Source: Phycisphaerales bacterium
GTDB taxonomy: Bacteria; Planctomycetota; Phycisphaerae; Tepidisphaerales; Tepidisphaeraceae
Length of the DNA stretch: 14,596 nt
NCBI GenBank assembly: GCA_028288945.1
Contig: JAQGHH010000113.1
Coordinates: 1 to 14,596 of the forward strand
Direction: 5' to 3'
The notes under the pieces were generated by a model. The model did no database searches and was not told the origin of the DNA. It saw only the letters and a list, made by a program, of their open reading frames with translations. Position 1 is the first letter of the stretch; each line of letters begins with the position of its first letter. Made by a program: the position numbers and the translations under genes. Positions 1-6,748 of this stretch are shown here, piece after piece.

Positions 1-2
1 CC

Positions 3-1043
3 GTCACGGGCGAACAGACCTATCTCCCCTCCATTGAAATCGGCCTGAACGCCAACACCACGTACTCCTTCCGCGGCCCCGATTCGCCCGTTCCCTGCGA
101 GGGCAACCCGCGGCTCGTGTTCGAGCGGATGTTTCGCGGGCGCAAGCCGGTCGTTCCCAATTGGAGCCGCCGATCGGCCCAAACGGCGCAGGAAGTGCAG
201 AAGAGCGCCAAGCCCAATTCCTACGACAAGAGCATCCTCGATCTCGTGCGCGAAGACGCCAAAGGCATTCGCCAGAACCTGGGCCAAGCTGACAAGCACA
301 AGCTGGATGAATACCTCGATTCGGTGCGGTCGGTGGAACGCCGCGTGGAATTTATTGAGGCCAAGCACCAGCAGGAAGTGCTGGACATGGCCGACCCCGG
401 CCCGTCGAAGTTGAACCTGCCGACGAACCTGCCGCCCGAGGGTATGCCGATCTGGCAGATCACGCGCCCGATCGACCGCGATCCCGAGCGCCATGCCGAG
501 TACATCGCGCTGATGTCGGACCTGATGATCCTCGCGTTCCAGACCGACACCACGCGCGTTGCGACGTTCAGCGTGGGCAGCGACGACGCGTTTTACCCGG
601 GCGTCGTAACCGTCGGCTACGAGCGGCACTGCCACACGCTCGAGCACCAGGGCAACGCGGGAAAAGTCGAAGACGCTGACCCGATCGCCCGCGAGGCCTG
701 CCGGCAGATCCACGCGTGGTACACGACGCTCTTTGCGGAAGTTGTCCGGAAGATGAAAGCGATCGACGAGGGCGGCTCCTCGCTCCTGGACAACAGCATG
801 ATGCTCTACACATACTACATGGCCGACGGCGGCCATGGCCGCGACGATTACCCCATCCTCCTCGCCGGCCGCGCCCGCGGGAGCCTCAAGCCCGGCCGCC
901 AGCTCGTCTACAAAAACAAAACCCCCGTCGCCAACCTCTACGTCGAAATGCTCGACCGCATGGGGTCAAAGGTCGATTCCTTCGGCGACAGCAAAACCAG
1001 CGAATTCGCCGGGTACGACGGAAGGCTGCCGGGGCTGGGATGA
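3..1043 (+). CDS. DUF1552 domain protein, C-terminal part (5' end outside window)
   Basis: The frame is open from the left edge (codons from base 3) to the TGA at 1041-1043, giving 346 visible residues; full family members are about 430-450, so roughly the first quarter is missing. An internal ATG at 117 is not the start, because family-like sequence (SIEIGLN, then NPRLVFERMF) precedes it. Further matches are DYLDSVRSVERR, the run LMSDLMILAFQTDTTRVATF, and a C-terminal YYMADGGHGRDDYPILLAGR stretch with G-H-G residues recalling sulfatase/phosphatase-like folds. DUF1552 proteins are abundant in planctomycetes and usually lie beside a large cytochrome-c-domain DUF1587/1592/1588/1585 protein; that partner would be upstream, out of view. 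They are mostly exported and their biochemical role is unknown. Family assignment is confident; function is not. Confidence 0.88.
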   Translation, partial: VTGEQTYLPSIEIGLNANTTYSFRGPDSPVPCEGNPRLVFERMFRGRKPVVPNWSRRSAQTAQEVQKSAKPNSYDKSILDLVREDAKGIRQNLGQADKHKLDEYLDSVRSVERRVEFIEAKHQQEVLDMADPGPSKLNLPTNLPPEGMPIWQITRPIDRDPERHAEYIALMSDLMILAFQTDTTRVATFSVGSDDAFYPGVVTVGYERHCHTLEHQGNAGKVEDADPIAREACRQIHAWYTTLFAEVVRKMKAIDEGGSSLLDNSMMLYTYYMADGGHGRDDYPILLAGRARGSLKPGRQLVYKNKTPVANLYVEMLDRMGSKVDSFGDSKTSEFAGYDGRLPGLG

Positions 1044-1056
1044 ACGAATTATGCTT

Positions 1057-1105
1057 GATTCACCGCGTTCTCTGCGTCTCTGCGGTGAATCCTCTGCGGT
1101 GAATC
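1057..1105. repeat. 14-bp tandem repeat with inverted copy (dispersed-type repeat)
   Basis: CTCTGCGGTGAATC occurs twice back to back (1078-1091 and 1092-1105). The upstream GATTCACCGC (1057-1066) is the exact inverted complement of the GCGGTGAATC half of either copy, so two alternative 10-bp stems can form. It fills the gap between the DUF1552 gene and the propeller gene. The wording resembles intergenic repeats I associate with many environmental bacterial genomes; that recollection is not a database result. Confidence 0.6.
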
Positions 1106-1136
1106 CTTCCGGTCGCCCGTTCAGCCAAAGACGATC

Positions 1137-2042
1137 ATGGACCAACCTTCCGACAAGCCTGCCACCCAACCTTCTCCGCATTTCGTTGCCGTCGGGCAGC
1201 AGGGGCAGCGGATCATCTCTGTTGACGGACTGGATTGGACGCATCAGCAGCTTGGGAAGGAGGGCGAGGTGTATCGCGCGGTCGCTTTCGGCAATGGCCG
1301 GTGTGTGGCCGTCGGCACCTACGGGGGAGACAACATCTTCGCCTCCTCCGCCGACTGCATCACCTGGGAAACCGGAAAGCAGAACGCCCATTACTCGACC
1401 TACATCCGCGGGATGGGCTTCGGCAAGGAAACCTTTCTCGCCCTCGGCGGCGACCCGGGGGCCGTTGGAGATTCCAAGCCCTTCATCATGACTTCTGCCG
1501 ACGGCGTGAAATGGACCGAGCCGTTTCACGTCGCCGGCAGGAACATCCTCCGCCGCTTCGCATACGGCAATGGCCAATATGTGGCGGTGGGTGATCGCGG
1601 TCGGCGCGCGGCGTCGAGCGACGGTCGCGAGTGGAAGGACGCCTCGGACGTGAAAGCAATCGACACCCTCGTGGACGTAGCCTTCGGCAAAGGCCTGTTC
1701 GTCGGCGTCGGCCTCAACGGCTTGCGCATGAGCAGCGAAGACGGGCTCAAGTGGTCCGGCCGCCTGGTCGGCGAAGAAGGCGAGCACTGCAACTCTGTCA
1801 CCTTCACCGGCGAGCAGTTCGTCGCCGTCGGTCTTGGGGCAACGTACTTTTCCCCCGACGGCCGCACGTGGGCCCGCAAGGAAAACAAGGACGCTCCGCT
1901 GACCGCCGTGTTCGGCGGCGGCGTGTACGTCGGCGCGAATTGGAAAGGCCGCATCCTTCACTCGAGTGACGCCATCGAGTGGAAACAGGTCTTCAAGTCC
2001 GAGCACCAGATCGAAGCGCTCTGCTTCGGCGGGACGGCATAG
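1137..2042 (+). CDS. Seven-repeat beta-propeller protein (BNR/SxDGxxW-type)
   Basis: The 301-residue protein is almost entirely repeats about 40 residues apart. Each has a strand of the form FGxGxFVAVG followed by SxDGxxW. The SxDGxxW-like motifs start near residues 28, 70, 120, 160, 199, 239 and 276, giving seven blades. The short C-terminal strand EALCFGG could close the ring with the N-terminal FVAVG strand. Asp-box/BNR-like propellers of this kind generally act as binding scaffolds rather than enzymes, and no catalytic residues are evident. There is no signal peptide: the N-terminus is MDQPSDKPATQPSP. No clear ribosome-binding site precedes the ATG at 1137, and no other start fits better. 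The gene is convergent with the next one. A long antisense frame exists here, but the periodic motif is only on this strand. The ligand is unknown. Confidence 0.82.
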   Translation: MDQPSDKPATQPSPHFVAVGQQGQRIISVDGLDWTHQQLGKEGEVYRAVAFGNGRCVAVGTYGGDNIFASSADCITWETGKQNAHYSTYIRGMGFGKETFLALGGDPGAVGDSKPFIMTSADGVKWTEPFHVAGRNILRRFAYGNGQYVAVGDRGRRAASSDGREWKDASDVKAIDTLVDVAFGKGLFVGVGLNGLRMSSEDGLKWSGRLVGEEGEHCNSVTFTGEQFVAVGLGATYFSPDGRTWARKENKDAPLTAVFGGGVYVGANWKGRILHSSDAIEWKQVFKSEHQIEALCFGGTA

Positions 2043-2056
2043 CGGGTGCTAAACTA

Positions 2057-2167
2057 CAACGCTATCACGCGCTCTGGTCCCCTCTCCTTCGTACGCTCAG
2101 TCGAGCGTGCGAAGGAGAGTGGGAAGTGCTTCAACCCACGTCGGGGGCCAACCAACCAATAGCGTTG
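2057..2167. repeat. Nested palindromic element between convergent genes
   Basis: Three tiers of inverted repeat are centred on 2099-2102. The outer 9-bp arms are CAACGCTAT (2057-2065) and ATAGCGTTG (2159-2167). The middle 8-bp arms are TGGTCCCC (2075-2082) and GGGGGCCA (2143-2150), with one G-T pair. The inner 17-bp arms (2082-2098 and 2103-2119) have one G-T pair and an AGTC loop. It could stop transcription from both convergent neighbours, but no T-tract follows the stem. The nested layout also fits a MITE- or REPIN-like repeat. Confidence 0.6.
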
Positions 2168-2172
2168 CAGGG

Positions 2173-2655
2173 TTAATTCAGTCGCACTTTCGTCTCGCGT
2201 CCCGGCCGCACGCTTTTCCAGATTTGAATTGCCCAGTCCAGCTCGTGGATGTCGCGGAAGTAAAGCGTCACACAGCAGACCGATCCGCGGGCGGCGGTCC
2301 ACGTGTTGAGCCCCCAATATTTATTGTTCCCTTCCCCTTCCGGCAGCAGGTAGGCGTGCCCGCACAGGCCCGGCTCCGCCCGGTCGAACATCTGAACGGG
2401 AATGCCCGGCCGCCCTTCGATCATTTTTTCGATCGCCTCTTCCGCCGCCGAGTTGTTGGTATTGAAGATCGAGCAATACACGGTGCGTCCCGGCATGCTC
2501 AGAATCACGTCACCTTCGGCGGCCTTCCGCGCGAACGCCTTGTCGAGAATGAGGCTCCAATCGGTCCCGATCACATGCTTGACCAGGCGCGTGGCGCCGG
2601 CCCCGAGGAATGGACCCGCGCGGTGATCGGCGACCGGTTTGTGCGGGGCGTCCAT
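2173..2655 (-). CDS. Uncharacterised 160-residue protein
   Basis: I do not recognise a family. The protein has a balanced composition typical of a soluble globular domain, with aromatic-rich C-terminal stretches (KYWGLNTWTAARG, then VTLYFRDIHELDWAIQIW) and scattered cysteines (VYCS, GLCGHA, GSVCCV). There is no signal peptide or membrane segment. The ATG at 2655-2653 is the first start in frame. An internal Met near residue 54 would remove plausible sequence. A TATAGT lies at 2665-2670 on this strand, 10 bp ahead of the ATG, with TTGACC at 2685-2690. The 14-bp spacer between them is too short for a good promoter. A longer open frame on the opposite strand (2107-3000) is judged a shadow because it also runs through ribF in antisense. 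It is convergent with the propeller gene. Confidence 0.7.
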   Translation of the reverse strand: MDAPHKPVADHRAGPFLGAGATRLVKHVIGTDWSLILDKAFARKAAEGDVILSMPGRTVYCSIFNTNNSAAEEAIEKMIEGRPGIPVQMFDRAEPGLCGHAYLLPEGEGNNKYWGLNTWTAARGSVCCVTLYFRDIHELDWAIQIWKSVRPGRETKVRLN

Positions 2656-2717
2656 GGGAGTAAGACTATACCGAATTTAATTAAGGTCAACGAGCACAAC
2701 GGCGGGTTCGCCGCGAA

Positions 2718-3683
2718 TCATGCGGCCGCGATCGGCCGGCTGGCGTCGTCGTCGGCGCGACGGACGGTATCGGCCACATCCATTGCGATTTGCGCCTTCA
2801 GCGGCTCGATGCCGTCGTACTTGCGCTGGTCGCGCAGCCAGTCGACCAGCTCAACCGTTAAAACGCGCCCGTATAAATCGCCCGCGAAGCCGATGAGGTG
2901 GGCTTCGATCTGCCGATCAGAATCGCCGAAGGTGGGAAGTGTTCCAATGCTGACCGCGGCAGGAAATGTCTTGCCGTCCACCGTGCAGCGGCCGGCATAG
3001 ACGGCGTCGTCGGGGACGAGCTGGCCATCGACGCGGAGGTTGGCCGTGGGAACGCCAATGGTCCGTCCACGCTGGTGGCCGCGGATCACCTCGCCCTGAA
3101 GGGCGAACGGCCGGCCGAGGCAAATCGCGGCGTCGCGCACGCGGCCGTGGGCGACGAGCCATCGCACCACCGTGCTGCGGATCGGCACGATGCGCAGGTC
3201 GAGCAGCGGAACCTCGACTTCGCCCACGACGTTCAGGCGGACGCCCGTGCCCGTGGCCCACTCGCGCAGGCGGGCGATGTTTCCGCCGCGATTCTTTCCG
3301 AAGTTGAATTCACTCCCCTCGACCAGATGCGAAGGCCGGACTTCATCCCGCAGCAGCGCCCAGAATTGCTCGGCGGTGAGATCGAGCACCGCCGGCTCGG
3401 GGGCCAGTTCCACGAGATCGTCCACCCCTTCCGCCGCCAGCAGCGCGCGCTTCATCGCCGGCGTCGTAAGTCGCGGCGGCGCTTTTTCCGGGCGAAGAAC
3501 CGTCAGCGGATGGGGCTCAAACGTCACAACCGCAAGCCGCGAGCCGGGCGTGGACGCGCGAAGCTCGCGTGCGACCCGCAAAAGGCTCTGGTGCCCGCGG
3601 TGGACTCCGTCGAAGTTGCCGATGGACAGGACGCAACCGGGTGAAAGTTTTCGCAGCCCATCAATGCCGTGCAGGAGGTTCAT
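2718..3683 (-). CDS. ribF: Bifunctional riboflavin kinase / FAD synthetase
   Basis: RibF phosphorylates riboflavin to FMN and adenylylates FMN to FAD in the cytoplasm. The 321 residues match the usual length of about 300-320. The N-terminal nucleotidyltransferase domain carries GNFDGVHRGHQ at 22-32 (with the HxGH-type site) and FNFGKNRGG at 126-134. IRSTVVRWL at 168-176 precedes the kinase domain, which has GRTIGVPTANL at 206-216, GTLPTF at 247-252, a Glu at 260 in IEAHL, and DLYG at 269-272. The ATG at 3683-3681 begins immediately before the expected first strand. No Shine-Dalgarno sequence is seen. An 8-bp tandem repeat (GTGTTACT twice on the plus strand, 3685-3700) sits directly ahead of the start, and a TACAAT on this strand lies at 3739-3734, part of the palindrome ATTGTACTACAAT. 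It appears monocistronic. Confidence 0.96.
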   Translation of the reverse strand: MNLLHGIDGLRKLSPGCVLSIGNFDGVHRGHQSLLRVARELRASTPGSRLAVVTFEPHPLTVLRPEKAPPRLTTPAMKRALLAAEGVDDLVELAPEPAVLDLTAEQFWALLRDEVRPSHLVEGSEFNFGKNRGGNIARLREWATGTGVRLNVVGEVEVPLLDLRIVPIRSTVVRWLVAHGRVRDAAICLGRPFALQGEVIRGHQRGRTIGVPTANLRVDGQLVPDDAVYAGRCTVDGKTFPAAVSIGTLPTFGDSDRQIEAHLIGFAGDLYGRVLTVELVDWLRDQRKYDGIEPLKAQIAMDVADTVRRADDDASRPIAAA

Positions 3684-3838
3684 CGTGTTACTGTGTTACT
3701 CGCCGGTTCTCTTCTCCATCGCCTTTCTTAATGATTGTACTACAATCTGCAACGTTAGTGCCCGTCGGGAATGACACCTGATGTGCAAATGCAAAATTTG
3801 CCAGGCGCCAATTATCAGAGGAACGCGATTCGCCTTCA

Positions 3839-3866
3839 CTGACAACTGACAACTGGCAACTGACAA
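3839..3866 (+). repeat. Heptanucleotide array, CTGACAA x4
   Basis: Four consecutive 7-bp units read CTGACAA, CTGACAA, CTGGCAA and CTGACAA, ending 20 bp before the ATG of the following gene and just ahead of its ribosome-binding site. The same unit type (CNRRCAA) recurs at 6620-6647 and, on the other strand, at the trpS start. Confidence 0.8.
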
Positions 3867-3886
3867 CTTATTCCTTCGGAGGTCTT

Positions 3887-4687
3887 ATGCGGATCGGATC
3901 GATCGGGTTGGCCGTGCTGCTGCTTTGCGGCGCGGTTCGGGCGGAAGTGAAGACGGCGACCGTAAAGTACAAGGCAGGCGACGTCGAGGCCCAGAGCTTC
4001 GTCGCGTGGGACGATGCCGTCACGGGCAAGCGCCCGGGCGTGGTGATCGTGCCGGAATGGTGGGGATTGAACGACTACGCCAAGACCCGCGCCAAACAGC
4101 TCGCGCAGCTGGGGTATGTGGCGTTTGCCGCCGACGTGTACGGCAACGGCCAGGTCACCGAAGACCCGAAGGAGGCCGGAAAATTGGCCGGCGCCCTCAA
4201 GGGAGGCGATCGCAAAGAGCTTCGGATTCGAGTCGTCGCCGCTCTCCAACAGCTCAAGGCAAACCCGAACGTCGACCCGGCCAAGACCGCCGCCATCGGT
4301 TACTGCTTCGGCGGAACGACCGCGTTGGAACTTGCCCGCAGCGGCGCGGACGTAGCCGCGGTCGTGAGTTTCCACGGCGACCTGAGCATCTCCCAGCCCG
4401 CGCAGCCCGGCGAAGTAAAGGCGAAGGTGCTGGTCAACCACGGCGCGGACGACGCGTTTGAGCCGCAGGAACAAATCGTGGCGTTCCAGGACGAGATGCG
4501 CAAGGCGCACGCCGACTGGCAGATGAACATCTATGCCAACGCCGTCCATTCCTTCACCAACCCGGGTGCCGACAAGCACGGGATTCCCGGCATCGCGTAC
4601 AACAAAGAGGCCGACCGCCGGTCCTGGCAGGCGATGCTGGATTTGTTCCATGAGGTATTCGGGACTGCGCCGTCCCCGAAACCTTGA
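3887..4687 (+). CDS. Exported dienelactone hydrolase family protein
   Basis: This is an alpha/beta-hydrolase of 266 residues. Residues 1-19 form a signal peptide (MRIGSIGLAVLLLCGAVRA, cleavage before Glu20), so it is probably periplasmic. The dienelactone-hydrolase signature is complete: Glu57 in VPEWWG, nucleophile Cys140 in GYCFGG, Asp189 in NHGADDAF and His221 in AVHSF. The Cys nucleophile and the EWWG motif separate it from ordinary serine esterases. Family members hydrolyse lactones and related esters; the substrate here is unknown. GGAGG at 3878-3882 precedes the ATG by 4 nt and supports this start; it is one of the few clear ribosome-binding sites in the window. Transcription ends at the hairpin 4745-4767. 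Confidence 0.92.
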   Translation: MRIGSIGLAVLLLCGAVRAEVKTATVKYKAGDVEAQSFVAWDDAVTGKRPGVVIVPEWWGLNDYAKTRAKQLAQLGYVAFAADVYGNGQVTEDPKEAGKLAGALKGGDRKELRIRVVAALQQLKANPNVDPAKTAAIGYCFGGTTALELARSGADVAAVVSFHGDLSISQPAQPGEVKAKVLVNHGADDAFEPQEQIVAFQDEMRKAHADWQMNIYANAVHSFTNPGADKHGIPGIAYNKEADRRSWQAMLDLFHEVFGTAPSPKP

Positions 4688-4744
4688 TCGCCAAAACAGC
4701 CGCTGACGGAACACGGCGTCAATCGACCGGACCGGCAAACAGAA

Positions 4745-4767
4745 AAGGCCGCCCATTGGGCGGCCTT
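4745..4767. terminator. Bidirectional intrinsic terminator
   Basis: AAGGCCGCCC (4745-4754), loop ATT, GGGCGGCCTT (4758-4767): a perfect 10-bp GC-rich stem with A-rich sequence before it and CTTTG after. It lies between convergent genes, the hydrolase (+) and the DUF2203 gene (-), so it can serve both. Confidence 0.82.
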
Positions 4768-4795
4768 CTTTGATTGAGGACAAATCGGCGGCAGG

Positions 4796-5227
4796 CTATT
4801 CCCGTTCTTCCAGCGTTGAAACCGGCTGGCGTCCGGCGAAGCCCGAGTCGAGCTCGTGCCAGTAGCCGACTTTTTCCTCGCCGAGTTTCCAACAGAGGCA
4901 CACGTCGTGGCCGCGGTGGCGGCCGGTGAAGTCGATCAGGCCCGTCTGATAGTCCTTAAGCTCGCAGCCGATTTCCGACAGCTCGTCCACGTAGTCTTCC
5001 AGGTGGTGCATCGCGATCTCGAGCCGCTTCTGGAATTCGTCGCGGCTCTTTGGGCTGACCTGTTCGAGCTCGTGCTGGAGCTTCACGGCGTCGCCGTGCG
5101 TGCGGACGATGTCGCCGACGATCCGCTGCACGAGCGGGAGGGAACGGTTCGCCTGATCGAGGGTGAATCGCCTGCGGGGACGGGAAGGCCGGACGGATCG
5201 GGGGGTAAAAAACTGAGGACCCGCCAT
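4796..5227 (-). CDS. DUF2203 family protein
   Basis: The 143-residue protein matches DUF2203. FTLDQANRSLPLVQRIVGDI comes near residue 21, then a helical, probably coiled stretch with HHLEDYVDELSEIGCELKD, then LIDFTGRHRGHDVCLCWKLG and a C-terminal WHELDSGFAGRQP. All the family's recognisable blocks are present. The molecular function is not established. The N-terminal 20 residues (MAGPQFFTPRSVRPSRPRRR) are basic and extra to the core, so the true start could be further in, but no better start with a ribosome-binding site is seen. It is convergent with the hydrolase gene and separated from the next minus-strand gene by 395 bp, so it probably has its own promoter. Confidence 0.9.
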   Translation of the reverse strand: MAGPQFFTPRSVRPSRPRRRFTLDQANRSLPLVQRIVGDIVRTHGDAVKLQHELEQVSPKSRDEFQKRLEIAMHHLEDYVDELSEIGCELKDYQTGLIDFTGRHRGHDVCLCWKLGEEKVGYWHELDSGFAGRQPVSTLEERE

Positions 5228-5622
5228 GATGAGCTACCGCCTTTCTGGGTGGTCAACCGGTCGCATAAATAGCCACGGTTTTCGAATCGCGCGGTCGACC
5301 CATTCGCAATGCGATTATGCCAGCGCCCGCGCCCCAGTCAACCGCATCTTTTTGCGTTATTGGAGAAAGTGAATGGTCGCCCCATAAACCGGGGGGAATG
5401 CGCGGATGGAACGATGAAGTGAACGATGAACTGAATGACGCAACGGCCAGCGCAAATCTGCCGGGAAACCACTAATTCTCGTCGAACGGCTCACAAACGC
5501 GTCGGCGGTGACGGTTACACGGCCGGCGATCAGTCCGTGGCCGGGCGCGCGGCGCAACGGGCGCGACGGACTGCATCAATTGCAAGCGTCGCAAGCCCGG
5601 GAAGAGCGAATGGACGCCGTCC
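5228..5622. other. 395-bp gap, no gene recognised
   Basis: Short frames here (for example 5557-5357 on the minus strand) have repetitive, arginine-rich translations and I do not consider them coding. The only structure I see is a 12-bp tandem repeat at 5409-5432 (GAACGATGAAGT, GAACGATGAACT) with a partial third copy to 5440. The stretch should contain the promoter of the DUF2203 gene and the 3' end of the next minus-strand transcript, but I see no convincing -35/-10 pair or terminator. Confidence 0.45.
5409..5440. repeat. 12-bp tandem repeat
   Basis: GAACGATGAAGT at 5409-5420 and GAACGATGAACT at 5421-5432 differ at one base. GAATGACG at 5433-5440 looks like a decayed third unit. It lies in the intergenic gap upstream of the DUF2203 gene. 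Confidence 0.6.
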
Positions 5623-6540
5623 TCAATGTCTGCGGAAGATCAGGACGTAGGCGAGCACCGCGAGAGCGTTGACGAGTGTGATGACGGCCACTTTACCCAT
5701 CGCTTCACGGACGGATTCGGGGAACGCCGCGAGTGGGGAATTGAACAGTTCCAGCACCCGCACGATGAGCGGTGCGGGCTGGTCTGGACCTGAATCAGTC
5801 GGCTCATCGGTGAGAATGAGGGCGGAAAGCTCGCTCTTCTCAGCCGCGGCCTCAAGGTCGGCCAAATCGGCCTCCGTGAGTACGAGATCTGAAGCGTCAG
5901 TAGCGTTGACGGGCGCGAGAGAAGATTCGATCAAAACTGCGTCGGGCTGCGGGGCCAACGGCCTTTCGCCCGCCAAACCCTCGGCTTCCACCGCATGAAT
6001 TGCAGCTTGGGCAACAGATACCGTGCGGGCGGGAGAAGTGAAACCGCCTTCAGCGGTAGCTGAGTCCGTTACCGAGTCGGCGCCGGTCGACGCCGCGCTT
6101 CCCTGCCTTCGTTCGCCAGTCCTGATTTGGGAGAAAACGTCGTCAATCCCGGCCGCCAGTTCAGCTTCTGAAAGCGATACGGCCGGCGCCTGCTCGGGAA
6201 AGGTTGTTGGAGATTCGCCTGTCGGGCCGGCCAAAGGCGCGGCCGCCGTTGGCGTATGGCGGGAAGGAGACGGAGCCGCCGCGGATGCATCGCCCGCGTT
6301 GCGGGGTTCTTCCATCGGAGCGGTTCGGGAGGCTCGCTTGGCGGGGCGAGGGTTGCCATTCGGAGCCGGCACGGCGGACTCAATTTCCGCGTCCGCACTC
6401 GCCCCTTCGTTATGCGATTCCGCCATCAGGCGGTCGATCTCTTCGCCCGCGAGCTGCGAGAGCAGATCGTCCGTTTCTGCCGATCCCGTGACGGCCGGCA
6501 CATCCAACGGATCGGGCAGGTCTATCGCGGCCTGACCCAT
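5623..6540 (-). CDS. Acidic low-complexity protein with C-terminal membrane anchor
   Basis: The chosen start at 6540 is supported by AAAGGAG ending 5 nt upstream; an earlier in-frame ATG at 6597 lacks such a site. The 305-residue protein opens with MGQAAIDLPDPLDVP. A long Ala/Pro/Ser/Glu-rich, probably disordered region follows. The C-terminus has one hydrophobic helix (about 282-301, VAVITLVNALAVLAYVLIF) ending in FRRH, so it is predicted tail-anchored with most of the chain cytoplasmic. A short motif appears twice in otherwise featureless sequence: DDLLSQLAGEE near 24-34 and DDVFSQIRTGE near 133-143, each preceded by acidic residues. A third acidic helix, LTEADLADLEAAAE, comes near 221-234. 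No enzyme domain is visible. The family is unrecognised. It is divergent from rsmE. Confidence 0.75.
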   Translation of the reverse strand: MGQAAIDLPDPLDVPAVTGSAETDDLLSQLAGEEIDRLMAESHNEGASADAEIESAVPAPNGNPRPAKRASRTAPMEEPRNAGDASAAAPSPSRHTPTAAAPLAGPTGESPTTFPEQAPAVSLSEAELAAGIDDVFSQIRTGERRQGSAASTGADSVTDSATAEGGFTSPARTVSVAQAAIHAVEAEGLAGERPLAPQPDAVLIESSLAPVNATDASDLVLTEADLADLEAAAEKSELSALILTDEPTDSGPDQPAPLIVRVLELFNSPLAAFPESVREAMGKVAVITLVNALAVLAYVLIFRRH

Positions 6541-6619
6541 GACGACTCCTTTCGTGGCAGCAGTTGCCGGTTCCGACTGCTGGTGAAGTCGGAACACCGT
6601 GTCGTTTTCCTCGCATTTA

Positions 6620-6647
6620 CCAGCAACCAGCGACTAGCAATCTGCAA
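6620..6647 (+). repeat. Degenerate heptanucleotide array, CCAGCAA-type
   Basis: Four 7-bp units read CCAGCAA, CCAGCGA, CTAGCAA and TCTGCAA. The consensus CNRRCAA is the same class as 3839-3866. It falls in the probable 5' untranslated region of the tail-anchored gene and is antisense to that gene. Confidence 0.6.
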
Positions 6648-6677
6648 CTGCTTTCCTTATCGGACGACTTGTCGGCC

Positions 6678-6705
6678 ATCATAATCATGACTTTGGTTCA
6701 TGCAA
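6678..6705 (-). promoter_or_regulatory. Candidate sigma-70 promoter of the tail-anchored gene
   Basis: On the minus strand, TTGCAT (6705-6700) and TATGAT (6683-6678) are separated by 16 bp. This would give a leader of about 130 nt before the ATG at 6540. It is based on hexamer match only. Confidence 0.35.
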
Positions 6706-6748
6706 TGAATTCTTGCCAGCCGATAAGCTGCCTCCGATAATCCCCGGC

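Noticed and set aside
966..2006. 346-codon open frame on the minus strand
   Set aside because: It is antisense to the propeller gene, whose seven periodic SxDGxxW repeats are on the plus strand; the frame also runs into the DUF1552 gene and the tandem repeat.
2107..3000. 297-codon open frame on the plus strand
   Set aside because: It runs antisense through the 160-residue gene and into the C-terminal half of ribF; its translation is Arg/Ser-rich with no recognisable motif.
2898..3644. 248-codon open frame on the plus strand
   Set aside because: It is the antisense shadow of ribF, whose motifs are unambiguous on the minus strand.
3839..3866. Short repeats considered as a CRISPR array
   Set aside because: The units are 7 bp and contiguous with no spacers; no cas genes are present.
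3836..4783. 315-codon open frame on the minus strand
   Set aside because: It is antisense to the dienelactone hydrolase gene and runs through the terminator and the heptamer array.
6023..6535. 170-codon open frame on the plus strand
   Set aside because: It is antisense to the tail-anchored protein; the minus strand has the ribosome-binding site and the membrane helix.
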